Shown here piece by piece: positions 1 through 9,240 of a stretch of DNA of 64,000 nt (position 1 is the stretch's first letter; every line of letters begins with the position of its first letter). The position numbers and the translations under genes are program-made. The notes below the pieces were generated by a model. The model searched no databases. It was not told where the DNA came from and saw nothing but the letters and a program-made list of their open reading frames with translations. The stretch lies in contig JAJZXJ010000009.1 of the NCBI GenBank assembly GCA_021802425.1, positions 4,005 to 68,004 of the forward strand, given 5' to 3'. The stretch comes from Acidulodesulfobacterium sp021802425 (lineage in GTDB: Bacteria; SZUA-79; Acidulodesulfobacterales; Acidulodesulfobacteraceae).

Positions 1-2
1 TT

Positions 3-443
3 ACCCTGCTTGATATAGGCTCAAGAGATGCAAAATATGTCGTTTTTGAGAATAGGAATTTTATACATTCGGACTGGAATACCGAATGCGGCGCATTTAC
101 GGGTCAGGCTATCGAAATTTTGGGTAATTACCTGAATGTAGATTATTCAAAGATTGAGCCGCAGAAAGAATTTATAACCGCCACATGCGGACTTCTCGGG
201 ATGGGACATGTTTTTGATTCCGTGGCGACAGGCGTAGAACCGGGGATAGCCGCCGCAATGTTAATCAAAGGCGTGTGTATTTCTATGTACAGGTTTGCAA
301 GAAAGCCCAAAAAGATATATTTAACCGGCGGGCTTGTAAATAATCAGCTCTTTGTAAGGTCGATGCCGTGCGAAACCGTAATCCTCGACAGGTTTACCTT
401 ATTGGAAGGGGTGAAAGAATACGCGCTCAATAATCTTAAATAA
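3..443 (+). CDS. BadF/BadG/BcrA/BcrD-family ATPase (acyl-CoA dehydratase activase type), 3' part
   Basis: The reading frame is open from the left edge, so only the C-terminal part (about 146 residues) is present. It has an ASKHA phosphate-binding signature (LLDIGSRDAK), then FTGQAIEIL, GMGHVFDSVATG and a final adenosine-type motif (YLTGGLVNNQLF). Proteins of this family are ATPases that drive electrons into 2-hydroxyacyl-CoA dehydratases or benzoyl-CoA reductases; the partner would lie left of the window. The usual DIGGQD is DIGSRD here, so it may belong to a less characterised branch. A strong terminator follows at once, so this is the last gene of its unit. The family is clear; the specific substrate is unknown. 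Confidence 0.8.
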   Translation, partial: TLLDIGSRDAKYVVFENRNFIHSDWNTECGAFTGQAIEILGNYLNVDYSKIEPQKEFITATCGLLGMGHVFDSVATGVEPGIAAAMLIKGVCISMYRFARKPKKIYLTGGLVNNQLFVRSMPCETVILDRFTLLEGVKEYALNNLK

Positions 444-448
444 AAAGA

Positions 449-507
449 AAAAAGGGGTCAGATTTATTTATTTGATTTCTAATAAATAAATCTGACCCCT
501 TTTTTTT
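449..507. terminator. Bidirectional hairpin terminator with GGGGTCAGA core
   Basis: Arms 449-470 (AAAAGGGGTCAGATTTATTT) and 483-504 are reverse complements around a short loop. A T-rich tract follows on the plus strand and an A-rich tract precedes it, so it can end both the upstream ATPase gene and the converging minus-strand dsrE-like gene. The GGGGTCAGA/TCTGACCCC core resembles palindromes at 53970, 55907 and 58408. Confidence 0.85.
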
Positions 508-537
508 GTTCTTTTTTTTGTTTTTTTATAAACCGGT

Positions 538-915
538 TTAGTATGAAAGGGTTTTAACATCGTCATCCATTACCATTTCGACAACATAAGCCCCGCCTAC
601 AACTCCGCTGCATTCTTCTATAAGATCGTCTTTTGTGAAATTGTTTAATTCAAGAGCCGGCGTGCATACCTTAAACACGACGCCCGCATCATAAGCGTCT
701 TTGATAAAATCATAGACGGATTTCGGGCTGCCTTCTTTGACCCTTAAGTTCTCGGCCACTCCCTTTTTCATTAAGAGACCTGCATCAGCCGTTAGTACGA
801 CCTCCACTTCATAGTCCATCGTTGCAGCTGCGGCAGCCTGAAAAAATGGCGCTCCGAGCGCATGGGGGTTAGAAGGCGTAGTATTTTGAAGCATCATAAA
901 AAGTTTGTTTGCCAT
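538..915 (-). CDS. DsrE/DsrF-family protein
   Basis: This 125-residue protein starts at the ATG at 915, which has GGAGG about ten bases upstream; a longer in-frame extension to 978 lacks such a site. The pattern is that of the DsrE/TusD fold: an N-terminal strand KLFMMLQNTTPSN, a helix AAAAATMDYEVEVVLTADAG, and VCTPALELNNFTKDDLIEECSGVVGGAYVVEM near the end. Family members carry or sense persulfide sulfur in sulfur-oxidising and sulfur-reducing bacteria. A Cys in FKVCTPA and one in EECSG are candidate sulfur carriers. It lies downstream of trpS on the same strand (109 bp gap). No dsrAB or tus partners are nearby, so its role in sulfur transfer is inferred. Confidence 0.75.
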   Translation of the reverse strand: MANKLFMMLQNTTPSNPHALGAPFFQAAAAATMDYEVEVVLTADAGLLMKKGVAENLRVKEGSPKSVYDFIKDAYDAGVVFKVCTPALELNNFTKDDLIEECSGVVGGAYVVEMVMDDDVKTLSY

Positions 916-1024
916 TACAATAAATCCTCCATTTAATTTTTGCAAATAAGTAGTAGTTTTTATATAATATGATAGCATTAAAAACCGTTTGTTTGCAATA
1001 ATAAAATCACGTCCGTAATTTGTG

Positions 1025-2068
1025 TCACGGAAGAATATATAATATTTTCATCGATTCTTTTACTTCCTTAATAGTTTCCGAAGCGATAGCCTTAGCCTTG
1101 GCAGTTCCCGTTAGCAGTATATCCCATATTTCGCCTTTATTGTTTAAATAGTAAGCCCGTCTTTCATTCATCGGCTCAAGGAGTTTTTTAATTACCTCAA
1201 AAAGGTTTTCCTTACATTTCACGCAGCCTATTTTGCCGTTTTTACAGTTATATTCGGTTTCATTGACAAGATTTTCATCGGAAAACGCTCTATGATACGA
1301 GAATATAGTACATATTTCCGGATTTCCCTTATCTGTTGGATGAATTCTGTTTTTATCCGTAATAGCCGATTTAATCTTAGTTTTTATAGAATCAAAATCG
1401 TCGGAAAGATTAATTGCGTTTCCGTAAGACTTGCTCATTTTAAGATTTCCGTCAAGCCCTGCCAATTTTGGAAACTTATCTATCAAGGCAAAGGGTTCTA
1501 TCAGGTTTCCGTTATATAATTCATTGAATTTTCTAACTATTTTTCTTGCAAGCTCTATATGCGGAAGCTGGTCTATGCCCACAGGCACCAAATCGGCTTT
1601 AAAAATTGCAATATCGGCGGTTTGACTTACGGGATAACCCAAGAAACCATAAGTTAGTTCCTTATATCCCCTTTCCTTTGCTTCCGTTTTAATCGTCGGA
1701 TTGTGTTTTAAGGGATTTATAGATATGAGCATTGAAAAAAATGTCGTAAGTTCCGAAATCTCGGGAATCATCGATTGGATGATTATAGTGGACAAATTGG
1801 GGTCTATGCCGCATGAAAGATAGTCGAGAGCGGCAAGAAAAATATTTTCTTGCAGTTTTTCCGGATGTTCAAAATTTGTCGTAAGCGCTTGAATGTCTGC
1901 AATTAATATAAATGTTTCATACTTACCCTGAAGCCTTACCCTGTTTCTTAACGAACCGACATAATGTCCGAGATGAAGGGGGCCCGTGGGCCTGTCCCCC
2001 GTTAATATCCGTTTATATTCAAATTTAGATTCATCGGCTATTGCGGCGTTTTCCGTTTTTAAATCCAT
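1025..2068 (-). CDS. trpS: Tryptophanyl-tRNA synthetase
   Basis: Class I aminoacyl-tRNA synthetase of 347 residues that charges tRNA-Trp. The nucleotide-binding HIGH motif is HLGH (residues 32-35) within GDRPTGPLHLGHYVGS, and KMSKS is exact (KMSKSYGNA, about residue 210). Near residues 245-280 there are four Cys with spacing C-x21-C-x6-C-x2-C, close to the [4Fe-4S] site known in Thermotoga maritima TrpRS (C-x22-C-x6-C-x2-C). It starts with ATG at 2068, divergent from the acetate permease gene, with a 151-bp AT-rich gap that presumably holds both promoters. Confidence 0.96.
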   Translation of the reverse strand: MDLKTENAAIADESKFEYKRILTGDRPTGPLHLGHYVGSLRNRVRLQGKYETFILIADIQALTTNFEHPEKLQENIFLAALDYLSCGIDPNLSTIIIQSMIPEISELTTFFSMLISINPLKHNPTIKTEAKERGYKELTYGFLGYPVSQTADIAIFKADLVPVGIDQLPHIELARKIVRKFNELYNGNLIEPFALIDKFPKLAGLDGNLKMSKSYGNAINLSDDFDSIKTKIKSAITDKNRIHPTDKGNPEICTIFSYHRAFSDENLVNETEYNCKNGKIGCVKCKENLFEVIKKLLEPMNERRAYYLNNKGEIWDILLTGTAKAKAIASETIKEVKESMKILYILP

Positions 2069-2219
2069 TATTGTTTGTACCTGTTTAGAGATTGGTTTTA
2101 TATGTGGAAGTTAAATTATAATATGTTATAATAATATAAACAAGAATAAAATCAACGGAGTAAAATCAATTTCGCAAGGTTCGCGAAAACAAAAATAATA
2201 AATTAAGAAGGAGGTAGTT

Positions 2220-2822
2220 ATGCCGGAAGAAAAACAAGGGGTTATTTCAACCATGATTACGATTCAAGATACTACGGGAAATCCAGCTCCGCTTGGTTTA
2301 ATGGGCTTTGGTATGACGACGGTGCTGTTGAACTTGGCAAATGCAGGAATTTATAGTCTTGGAAGCATGATTCTCGCAATGGGCGTTTTTTACGGGGGCC
2401 TTGCACAGATTATCGCGGGCATAGAAGAATATAAAAAGAAAAATACATTTGGCGCAACCGCATTTATTTCTTACGGAGCTTTTTGGCTTTCGTTGGTAGC
2501 TTTAATATTCTTTCCGAAATGGGGCTGGATACCAGCGACGGACAAAGGCGGCATGGTTGCCTATTTTATTATGTGGGGTCTTTTTACATTTATTATGTTT
2601 ATCGGAACGCTCAGGCTTAATAGGGCATTGCAAGTCGTATTTTTCACGCTTTTTATTTTATTCTTCCTTCTCGCCATCGGTGAAGGAACAGGCAGTCCTG
2701 CTATTCTTACTATTGCCGGCTGGGAAGGGATATTTTGCGGATTATCGGCTATTTATGCGGGACTTGCCCAGGTTTTGAATGAAATTTACGGAAGAACCGT
2801 ATGGCCGCTCGGAACCAAATAA
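2220..2822 (+). CDS. satP: GPR1/FUN34/YaaH-family acetate transporter
   Basis: A 200-residue integral membrane protein with about six hydrophobic segments. It carries the family signature NPAPLGLMGFGMTTVLLNL (residues 22-40) and an aromatic FAMGVFYGGLAQIIAG-like second segment. SatP-type proteins import acetate or succinate with protons. The start is supported by AAGAAGGAGG a few bases upstream. It is followed 79 bp later by acetyl-CoA synthetase on the same strand, which makes an acetate uptake-and-activation unit very likely. Confidence 0.93.
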   Translation: MPEEKQGVISTMITIQDTTGNPAPLGLMGFGMTTVLLNLANAGIYSLGSMILAMGVFYGGLAQIIAGIEEYKKKNTFGATAFISYGAFWLSLVALIFFPKWGWIPATDKGGMVAYFIMWGLFTFIMFIGTLRLNRALQVVFFTLFILFFLLAIGEGTGSPAILTIAGWEGIFCGLSAIYAGLAQVLNEIYGRTVWPLGTK

Positions 2823-2901
2823 TATTGCATAAACAATGCCGAAGATGAGCGGGCTGCAAAGGAATAGGAATAAAAAGATAAAAAATATGAGGAGAATATC
2901 C

Positions 2902-5043
2902 ATGAACGATATTAAGAATAAGAATAAAAATAAAAATAATAAAAATGCCGTTAATTCGGAAGGCGTTGAGGCAACTGAAGCGCAAATCTCCGTTTACTGG
3001 AAGGAAGAATCGCCGGTCAGTCCATCCGTTAAATTTATCGCGCAGGCGAACATGGCCGATACTGATATCCGCGAACGCTTTAAGATGGAGAATTTTCCCG
3101 AATGTTTCAGAGAATATGCCGATATGCTTACATGGGATAAATACTGGCATACGACGCTCGACGCCGGCAATCCGCCTTTCTGGAAATGGTTTGTCGGCGG
3201 CAAAATAAACGCGTCCTATAACTGCATCGACAGGCATTTAGCAAAGTATAAAAATAAAGCCGCGTTTATCTTTGTACCCGAGCCGGAAGAGGAATCCCAT
3301 ATAGTAATTACATATCAGGAGCTTTATGCAAGGGTAAACGAATTTTCGGCGCTTTTACAGGATTTTGCCGGACTTAAAACGGGCGACAGAATAACTTTTC
3401 ATCTTCCGATGGTCGCGGAGCTTCCGGTCAGCATGCTTGCGGCTGCAAGGCTCGGCATTATCCATTCCGAGGTTTATGGCGGTTTTAGCGGTCAAGCATG
3501 CGGCGACAGGATTGCCGATTCGGGAAGCAGGGTCCTTGTTACGATAGACGGCTACTACAGATCCGGCAACCTGATAGACCATAAAGCAAATGCCGATATA
3601 GCGGCGGAAAGAGCAAAAAGCCTCGGTCAGCCCGTAGATAAGGTTCTTGTATGGAGGCGGTACCCGGGTAAATATGTTTCAAAATCTCCGATGGTAAAAG
3701 GCCGTGATTTTTTTATAGACGATGTCCTTAAAGATTTCCGCGGCAAATATATCGAACCCGTATCTTTGCCGGCAGAAGCGCCTTTGTTTATCATGTACAC
3801 CAGCGGGACGACGGGCAAGCCTAAGGGCGTGCAGCACAGTACGGGCGGATATTTATCATATGTTGCCGGCACCTCCAAATATATACAGGATATACATCCC
3901 GAGGATGTGTACTGGTGTATGGCGGATATAGGCTGGATTACCGGCCATTCGTACATTGTTTACGGTCCGCTGGCATTGGCGGCGACAAGCATAATTTATG
4001 AAGGCGTGCCGACCTATCCCGATGCGGGCAGGGTATGGAGAATTGCGGAAAGACTTAATGTAAATATCTTTCACACCTCTCCCACATCCATCCGTATGCT
4101 GCGAAAAACCGGCCCGGATGAGCCGAAGAAATATAACTATCATTTCAAGCATATGACGACGGTTGGGGAACCGATAGAGCCGGATGTATGGAAATGGTAT
4201 TATGAAGTTGTGGGCAAGAAAGAGGCCGTTATCGTGGATACATGGTGGCAGACGGAAAACGGCGGTTTTCTGTGCAGCACTATTCCTGCTCTCGAGCCGA
4301 TGAAGCCCGGAAGCGCCGGTCCCGGTTTGCCGGGCATATACCCCGTTATTTATGATGAAAACGGGGAAGAGGTTAAAGCTGGTTCGGGAAAGGCGGGGAA
4401 TATATGCATAAGAAACCCGTGGCCCGGTATTATGCAAACGATTTGGGGCGATCCAGAGCGCTTTGTAAATACTTACTATTCAAAATACAATAAAAATAAA
4501 GACAGTAAAGACTGGCGCGATTGGCCGTACTTCGCTGGCGACGGCGCCGTGGACGCTTATGACGGATATTATAGGATTTTAGGAAGAATAGACGATGTAA
4601 TAAATGTTTCGGGGCATCGTCTCGGAACAAAGGAACTGGAATCCGCGTGTTTAACCGTGCCTGAGGTAGCGGAAGCCGCTGCCGTGCCGGTTATAGACGA
4701 AACAAAAGGCAGGGTTCCCGCCGTTTACATAACGCTCAAACCGGGTTTCGAGGATAAAGAACAGGAAGCTGTCCAAAAGGTGATTTTAACCATAGAAAAA
4801 GAGATTGGCAAGATAGCAAGGCCAAAGTATGTGTATATTGTCCCCGATATGCCCAAAACGCGTTCGGGTAAAATCATGCGCCGCGTGCTTTCCGCCATAC
4901 CGAATAAATTTGATATAGGGGATATTACAACGCTTGCCAATCCCGAAGCCGTGGAAAAGATTAGGCTGCTCGTGCAGGGGGAAGCGCCGGTTATAACGCG
5001 GAAAAGGCCGGAAGATCTTGAACATTTTGGAGAGGAAAGATAA
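2902..5043 (+). CDS. acs: Acetyl-CoA synthetase, AMP-forming
   Basis: Converts acetate, ATP and CoA to acetyl-CoA via acetyl-AMP. Motifs: MYTSGTTGKPKGVQHS (P-loop), DTWWQTENGG, GRIDDVINVSGHRLG, and near the C-terminus TRSGKIMRRVL with the lysine that is acetylated in regulated Acs enzymes. I place the start at the ATG at 2902 (713 residues, normal length), because GAGGAG lies 7 bases upstream; an in-frame ATG at 2836 would add 22 unconserved residues. The first 15 residues are an Asn/Lys-rich repeat. It forms a unit with the acetate permease upstream and nadA downstream. Confidence 0.96.
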   Translation: MNDIKNKNKNKNNKNAVNSEGVEATEAQISVYWKEESPVSPSVKFIAQANMADTDIRERFKMENFPECFREYADMLTWDKYWHTTLDAGNPPFWKWFVGGKINASYNCIDRHLAKYKNKAAFIFVPEPEEESHIVITYQELYARVNEFSALLQDFAGLKTGDRITFHLPMVAELPVSMLAAARLGIIHSEVYGGFSGQACGDRIADSGSRVLVTIDGYYRSGNLIDHKANADIAAERAKSLGQPVDKVLVWRRYPGKYVSKSPMVKGRDFFIDDVLKDFRGKYIEPVSLPAEAPLFIMYTSGTTGKPKGVQHSTGGYLSYVAGTSKYIQDIHPEDVYWCMADIGWITGHSYIVYGPLALAATSIIYEGVPTYPDAGRVWRIAERLNVNIFHTSPTSIRMLRKTGPDEPKKYNYHFKHMTTVGEPIEPDVWKWYYEVVGKKEAVIVDTWWQTENGGFLCSTIPALEPMKPGSAGPGLPGIYPVIYDENGEEVKAGSGKAGNICIRNPWPGIMQTIWGDPERFVNTYYSKYNKNKDSKDWRDWPYFAGDGAVDAYDGYYRILGRIDDVINVSGHRLGTKELESACLTVPEVAEAAAVPVIDETKGRVPAVYITLKPGFEDKEQEAVQKVILTIEKEIGKIARPKYVYIVPDMPKTRSGKIMRRVLSAIPNKFDIGDITTLANPEAVEKIRLLVQGEAPVITRKRPEDLEHFGEER

Positions 5044-5047
5044 AAAA

Positions 5048-5974
5048 ATGATGAATACAGATGACAAAAACGATATAAAAACAAAACAGGGGACAATAAA
5101 AGACCTGTTGAAAAAAAAGAATGCAATATTGCTGGCACATAATTACCAGAGGGAGGAGATTCAAGACATTGCCGATTTTCAAGGGGATTCATTGGAACTT
5201 TCGATCAAGGCAAATAAAACCGATGCGGATATTATCGTATTTTGCGGAGTCAGATTTATGGCGGAAAGCGCCGCTATTATGAACCCGGATAAGATTGTTA
5301 TTCTTCCGAACGAAAATGCCGGATGTCCGATGGTCGATATGATAACCGCCAAAGATATTATTAATTTAAAAAACGATTATCCGGGCGCCCCCGTTGTCGC
5401 CTATGTGAATACATCGGCCGAATGCAAAGCGGTTTCCGATATATGCTGCACCTCTGCCAATGCGGTTAAGGTAGTGAATTCTTTGCCCGGGAAGAGGGTA
5501 CTAATGGTTCCGGATAAAAATTTGGGAAGCTATGTGCAAAGATTTACCGATAAAGAAGTAATAAGCTGGCCGGGATATTGCCCTCCTCACAAAAGAACCA
5601 CGCCCGAAGATATTAAAACTCTCAAGGAAAAGTATCCCGGAGCCGTGTTCGTAGCCCACCCCGAATCGACTCCCGAAACCATCGATGTTGCGGATCATGT
5701 TTCTTCAACCTCCGGTATGTATAAGTTTGTCCGTGAATCTAATGCAAAATATTTTATCATCGGGACGGAACAGGGCATAATGTATAAAATGAAAAAGGAG
5801 AATCCCGATAAGGTTTTTATTTCATCGAACAAAGGTCTTATCTGTCCGAATATGAAAAGAACCCATCTGGAAGATGTTATAGCCTCTTTGGCAAATATGA
5901 AGAATATTATTAGAATTTCCGAGGATATCAGAATTCAAGCAAGAAAATCTATTGAAAATATGCTTGCCCTTTAG
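5048..5974 (+). CDS. nadA: Quinolinate synthase A
   Basis: Condenses iminoaspartate with dihydroxyacetone phosphate to quinolinate for NAD synthesis, using a [4Fe-4S] cluster. Family motifs include NYQREEIQDIADFQGDSL, FCGVRFMAESA, CCTSANAV, PGYCPPHKR and CPNMKRTHLEDV; the three cluster cysteines fall in the second, third and last of these. Length about 308 residues. ATG 5048 is preferred because GGAGAGGA lies just upstream inside the end of acs; an earlier ATG at 5018 overlaps acs. nadB and nadC are not in the window. Confidence 0.96.
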   Translation: MMNTDDKNDIKTKQGTIKDLLKKKNAILLAHNYQREEIQDIADFQGDSLELSIKANKTDADIIVFCGVRFMAESAAIMNPDKIVILPNENAGCPMVDMITAKDIINLKNDYPGAPVVAYVNTSAECKAVSDICCTSANAVKVVNSLPGKRVLMVPDKNLGSYVQRFTDKEVISWPGYCPPHKRTTPEDIKTLKEKYPGAVFVAHPESTPETIDVADHVSSTSGMYKFVRESNAKYFIIGTEQGIMYKMKKENPDKVFISSNKGLICPNMKRTHLEDVIASLANMKNIIRISEDIRIQARKSIENMLAL

Positions 5975-6045
5975 TATAATGTTATCCTTTAATATCTTTA
6001 ATATATACATAAAAATTTTATACCAAATTTTAAAGGGCGCGATAT

Positions 6046-6918
6046 ATCAAAATTAAAAGCTTAGATTTTCAACATTTAATATTTAAACTCCAAAATTTTT
6101 GGTCCGATTTTGGGTGCGTTATTCTCCAACCCCTTGATATGGAAGTTGGAGCCGCCACTTTTTCGCCTTATACATTTCTCAGGTGCTTAAAGGGGGATGA
6201 CTGGAGAGTTGCTTATGTTCAGCCTTCAAGAAGGCCCACCGACGGAAGATACGGCCAAAACCCTAACAGGCTCGGGAGATACTATCAGTTTCAGGTTATT
6301 ATTCAGCCCTACATAAAAAGTATTCAGGAGATTTACCTCAAAAGTTTAGAGCGTGTCGGAATTAATCCGGATATGCACGATATAAGGTTTGTAGAGGACG
6401 ATTGGGAATCTCCGACTTTGGGAGCATGGGGTCTCGGCTGGGAGGTCTGGCTTGACGGTATGGAAATTACCCAGTTTACTTATTTTCAGCAGATTGGCGG
6501 CATCACTCTTATTAAACCCGCGGTTGAAATAACCTACGGATTAGAAAGAATAGCAATGTATCTTCAGGATAAAGACAATGTTTTTGATTTGCAGTGGAAC
6601 CAAAATCTGAAATACGGCGATATTCATAAAGATGACGAGCTTCAGTTTTCTACATACAGCTTTGAATTTGCGGACGGAAAAACATTATTTTCGCTTTTCG
6701 ATATTTATGAAAAGGAATCGAAAAAACTTCTTTCGTTAGAAAATATGAAGCTCATTAAACCCGCCTATGAATATTGCCTCAAGTGTTCCCATGTTTTTAA
6801 TTTACTGGACGCAAGAGGACTTATAAGCGTTTCCGAAAGGATGAATTATATATTAAGGGTGAGAAGTTTGGCCGAGGGCTGTGCTAAACTTTACACAAAA
6901 AAAGATGATGTTGAATAA
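6046..6918 (+). CDS. glyQ: Glycyl-tRNA synthetase alpha subunit (start codon non-canonical or sequence error)
   Basis: Catalytic alpha subunit of the alpha2beta2 bacterial GlyRS. Clear family blocks: LQPLDMEVGA, VQPSRRPTDGRYGQNPNR, RFVEDDWESPTLGAWGLGW, TQFTYFQQIGG, TYGLERIAMY. The first in-frame ATG (6139) falls inside the conserved QPLDMEVGA block, so it cannot be the start. Conserved sequence (LDFQHLIFKLQNFWSDFGCV) reads back to 6061. The frame is closed by TAA at 6031 and has no ATG, GTG or TTG before the homology. ATC 6046 or ATT 6052, preceded by AAAGGG, are the only plausible starts. From 6046 it would have 290 residues. glyS follows after 65 bp. Confidence 0.9.
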   Translation: MKIKSLDFQHLIFKLQNFWSDFGCVILQPLDMEVGAATFSPYTFLRCLKGDDWRVAYVQPSRRPTDGRYGQNPNRLGRYYQFQVIIQPYIKSIQEIYLKSLERVGINPDMHDIRFVEDDWESPTLGAWGLGWEVWLDGMEITQFTYFQQIGGITLIKPAVEITYGLERIAMYLQDKDNVFDLQWNQNLKYGDIHKDDELQFSTYSFEFADGKTLFSLFDIYEKESKKLLSLENMKLIKPAYEYCLKCSHVFNLLDARGLISVSERMNYILRVRSLAEGCAKLYTKKDDVE

Positions 6919-6983
6919 AATAGATCCGGATTTGCAAGTTTTATTTTTAAGTTTAACCGTAACATTTAAATGGTTATGATACC

Positions 6984-9134
6984 GTGAGCGAATATTTATT
7001 AGAAATCGGTTCGGGAGAACTCCCTTACGGCGAGGTAAGGGCTATTCCTGCCGCACTTTCGGACAGCCTTCAAAGTTTTTTTGAAAAAGATTTGTCGCTT
7101 CCTGAAAAGCCCGCTATCCAATCGTTTTCGACGCCGAGGCGCGTCGTTGTTTTCATTAAGCGCCTGCCTTTAAAGTCGCTTGATAGAGAAACCGAGATAG
7201 TAGGCCCCCCTTTAAATATATCTTACCACGGGGATTTGCCGGCGTTGCCTTTAACTCAATTCATGAAAAAAAACGGGATTTTAAACCATAAAAAGCTATA
7301 TGTGATTCACCAAAAAAAAGGACCTTATGTAGCTTATAAAAAGATTATAAAAGGAAGATTATTAAAAGACCTGTTAAGCGAAAACATTCCAAATATTATT
7401 ACTAATCTCCCTTTTAAGAAGTCTATGTTCTGGCTAAATAAAGATGTTCGTTATCCAAGACCGGTTTTATGGATTTTGTCGCTTTTCGACGGGAAACCCC
7501 TTAGATTTTATTACGGGGATATTAAAGCGGGGGATTACACCTATCTTATAAGAAACGGGTCATATAAAACATCATATACGAGAGTCAATAATTCAAAGGA
7601 TTATTTTAAATTGATTTCTTCAAGCGGGATTATTTTAGAAAATGGACATAGAAGGTTATTTATAGAAAAAGAACTTGAGATTATCGCCGGAAAATTAAAA
7701 TTAGACATAGCCGAATATGAAGATGATTTTATGGATGAAATCGTCGGGCTGACCGAAACGCCGCATGCAATCACAGGCAATTTTGACAAAAAATTCCTGT
7801 CCATTCCCGAAGAGCTTTTATCGATAGTTATGCGCAAACATCAGAGGTTTTTTCCTTTAAAAAATAAGGATGATTCGGTAAAAAGCGGAGCTAATTTGGC
7901 GCCCTCTTTTATAGGCATTGCAAATATTTCAATTTGGCAAATAAATAAAAATAGAGAGGAAACAGAAAATAACATTCGTTCCGGTTATTCGAAGGTTTTG
8001 GGGGCAAGGCTTGCCGATGCGGATTTTTTTTATAAAGAAGACATCAAACATCCTCTTTCGTATTTTGTGGAAAAGACTAAGGATATTCTATTTTATGAAG
8101 GTTTAGGTTCATATTTTGATAAAACGGAAAGAATAAAGGAATTAGGCTTATTCATAGCTAAAGAATGCGATTTTACCGAAAATGACGCATTGCAATTTAA
8201 CCGTGCGGCAAACCTGTTAAAATTTGACCTTGCAACCCATGTCGTATATGAATTTCCGGAGATGCAGGGAATAGCGGGCAAAATTTATGCAAAAAGGGCA
8301 AAAGAAGAGGGAGACGTATGCCTTGCAATAGAGGAGCATTATTACCCGATAGTTAAATCTAAAAAAAGGATTTTACCTTCCAATGATTTATCGGCTTTAT
8401 GCTCTTTGTCCGATAAATTTGACACCATTTTTTCGTTTGTAATGCTGAAAAAGCTTCCTACCGGCGAATCCGATCCTTTTTATTTAAGAAGAGCTATGAT
8501 AGGAATAATAGAAATTATTCTGGAAAAAAAATATATTATTCGGATGGGGCATGTTTTTGATTTTTACTTCGATAATTTTTTTAAGGAGAGAAAAGGAAAA
8601 GTTAATTTAAATGAATTAAAAGCCTCCTTTATTAATTTTGCAAATACAAGATTTAAAAATTTTCTTATGTCTTTGTCTTCGGAATATAAACCGGATGCAA
8701 TAACATCCGTAATTAGAGAAGACGGCGGCTACGATTTTTATACATCATATTTAAAAACAGATTTCATTTCCAAACATAAGCTGCATGAGGAACTTTACGA
8801 ATTGTCGCAGGCGTATAAACGAATTAACAATATTACCTTAAGTTACGGCAATATTTTAGATTTTGACATTAGCAAACTTGTTTTGCAGGACGAAATTCAT
8901 CTTTATAAAACATTTGAGGCCGTTCGACGGGATACCGTTTCTTTTTTGAAAAAAAATGACTATTATAAGGTCATGAATCATTTTTATACCCTCGTAAAAC
9001 CGATTAACGATTTTTTTGACGGGGTTTTGGTATTAACCGATGATGCAGCCGTTAAAAATTCGAGGCTTGGACTGTTGAACAACATTTTAAATCTGCTAAA
9101 AAATCTGTGCGATTTCTCAAAATTGTCTTACTAA
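6984..9134 (+). CDS. glyS: Glycyl-tRNA synthetase beta subunit
   Basis: A 716-residue beta subunit that binds tRNA-Gly and partners with GlyQ encoded just upstream. It opens with the typical SEYLLEIGSGELPYGEV and contains EIVGPPLNI, MRKHQRFFPL, FIGIANI and KVLGARLADADFFYKED, all family landmarks. The start codon is GTG at 6984. Length matches the usual ~690-720 residues. Low GC and lysine-rich composition match neighbouring genes. Confidence 0.95.
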   Translation: MSEYLLEIGSGELPYGEVRAIPAALSDSLQSFFEKDLSLPEKPAIQSFSTPRRVVVFIKRLPLKSLDRETEIVGPPLNISYHGDLPALPLTQFMKKNGILNHKKLYVIHQKKGPYVAYKKIIKGRLLKDLLSENIPNIITNLPFKKSMFWLNKDVRYPRPVLWILSLFDGKPLRFYYGDIKAGDYTYLIRNGSYKTSYTRVNNSKDYFKLISSSGIILENGHRRLFIEKELEIIAGKLKLDIAEYEDDFMDEIVGLTETPHAITGNFDKKFLSIPEELLSIVMRKHQRFFPLKNKDDSVKSGANLAPSFIGIANISIWQINKNREETENNIRSGYSKVLGARLADADFFYKEDIKHPLSYFVEKTKDILFYEGLGSYFDKTERIKELGLFIAKECDFTENDALQFNRAANLLKFDLATHVVYEFPEMQGIAGKIYAKRAKEEGDVCLAIEEHYYPIVKSKKRILPSNDLSALCSLSDKFDTIFSFVMLKKLPTGESDPFYLRRAMIGIIEIILEKKYIIRMGHVFDFYFDNFFKERKGKVNLNELKASFINFANTRFKNFLMSLSSEYKPDAITSVIREDGGYDFYTSYLKTDFISKHKLHEELYELSQAYKRINNITLSYGNILDFDISKLVLQDEIHLYKTFEAVRRDTVSFLKKNDYYKVMNHFYTLVKPINDFFDGVLVLTDDAAVKNSRLGLLNNILNLLKNLCDFSKLSY

Positions 9135-9141
9135 TTGCGTA

Positions 9142-9161
9142 ATTCCTGTTTGTGCAGGAAT
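9142..9161. repeat. Short hairpin, relative of the CATTCCCG element
   Basis: ATTCCTG and CAGGAAT pair around a TTTGTG loop just after glyS. The arms resemble the ATTCCCG/CGGGAAT hairpins at 37604 and 37726. Confidence 0.5.
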
Positions 9162-9240
9162 GGCTGGTCAAAAATATTCTATTTATATTTATTTTATATT
9201 ATAAAAATTATAAAAAATTACATTTTGGTTGGAGGATGTT

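Noticed and set aside
2749..5192. Several minus-strand frames of 60-190 residues opposite acs and nadA
   Set aside because: They are antisense shadows of strongly conserved genes and resemble no known protein.
5975..6045. T-box or other riboswitch before glyQ
   Set aside because: The 70-base gap is AT-rich and lacks the T-box consensus or a specifier-like hairpin.
6139..6918. ATG 6139 as the glyQ start
   Set aside because: It lies inside the conserved QPLDMEVGA block, and conserved GlyQ sequence continues upstream in the same frame.
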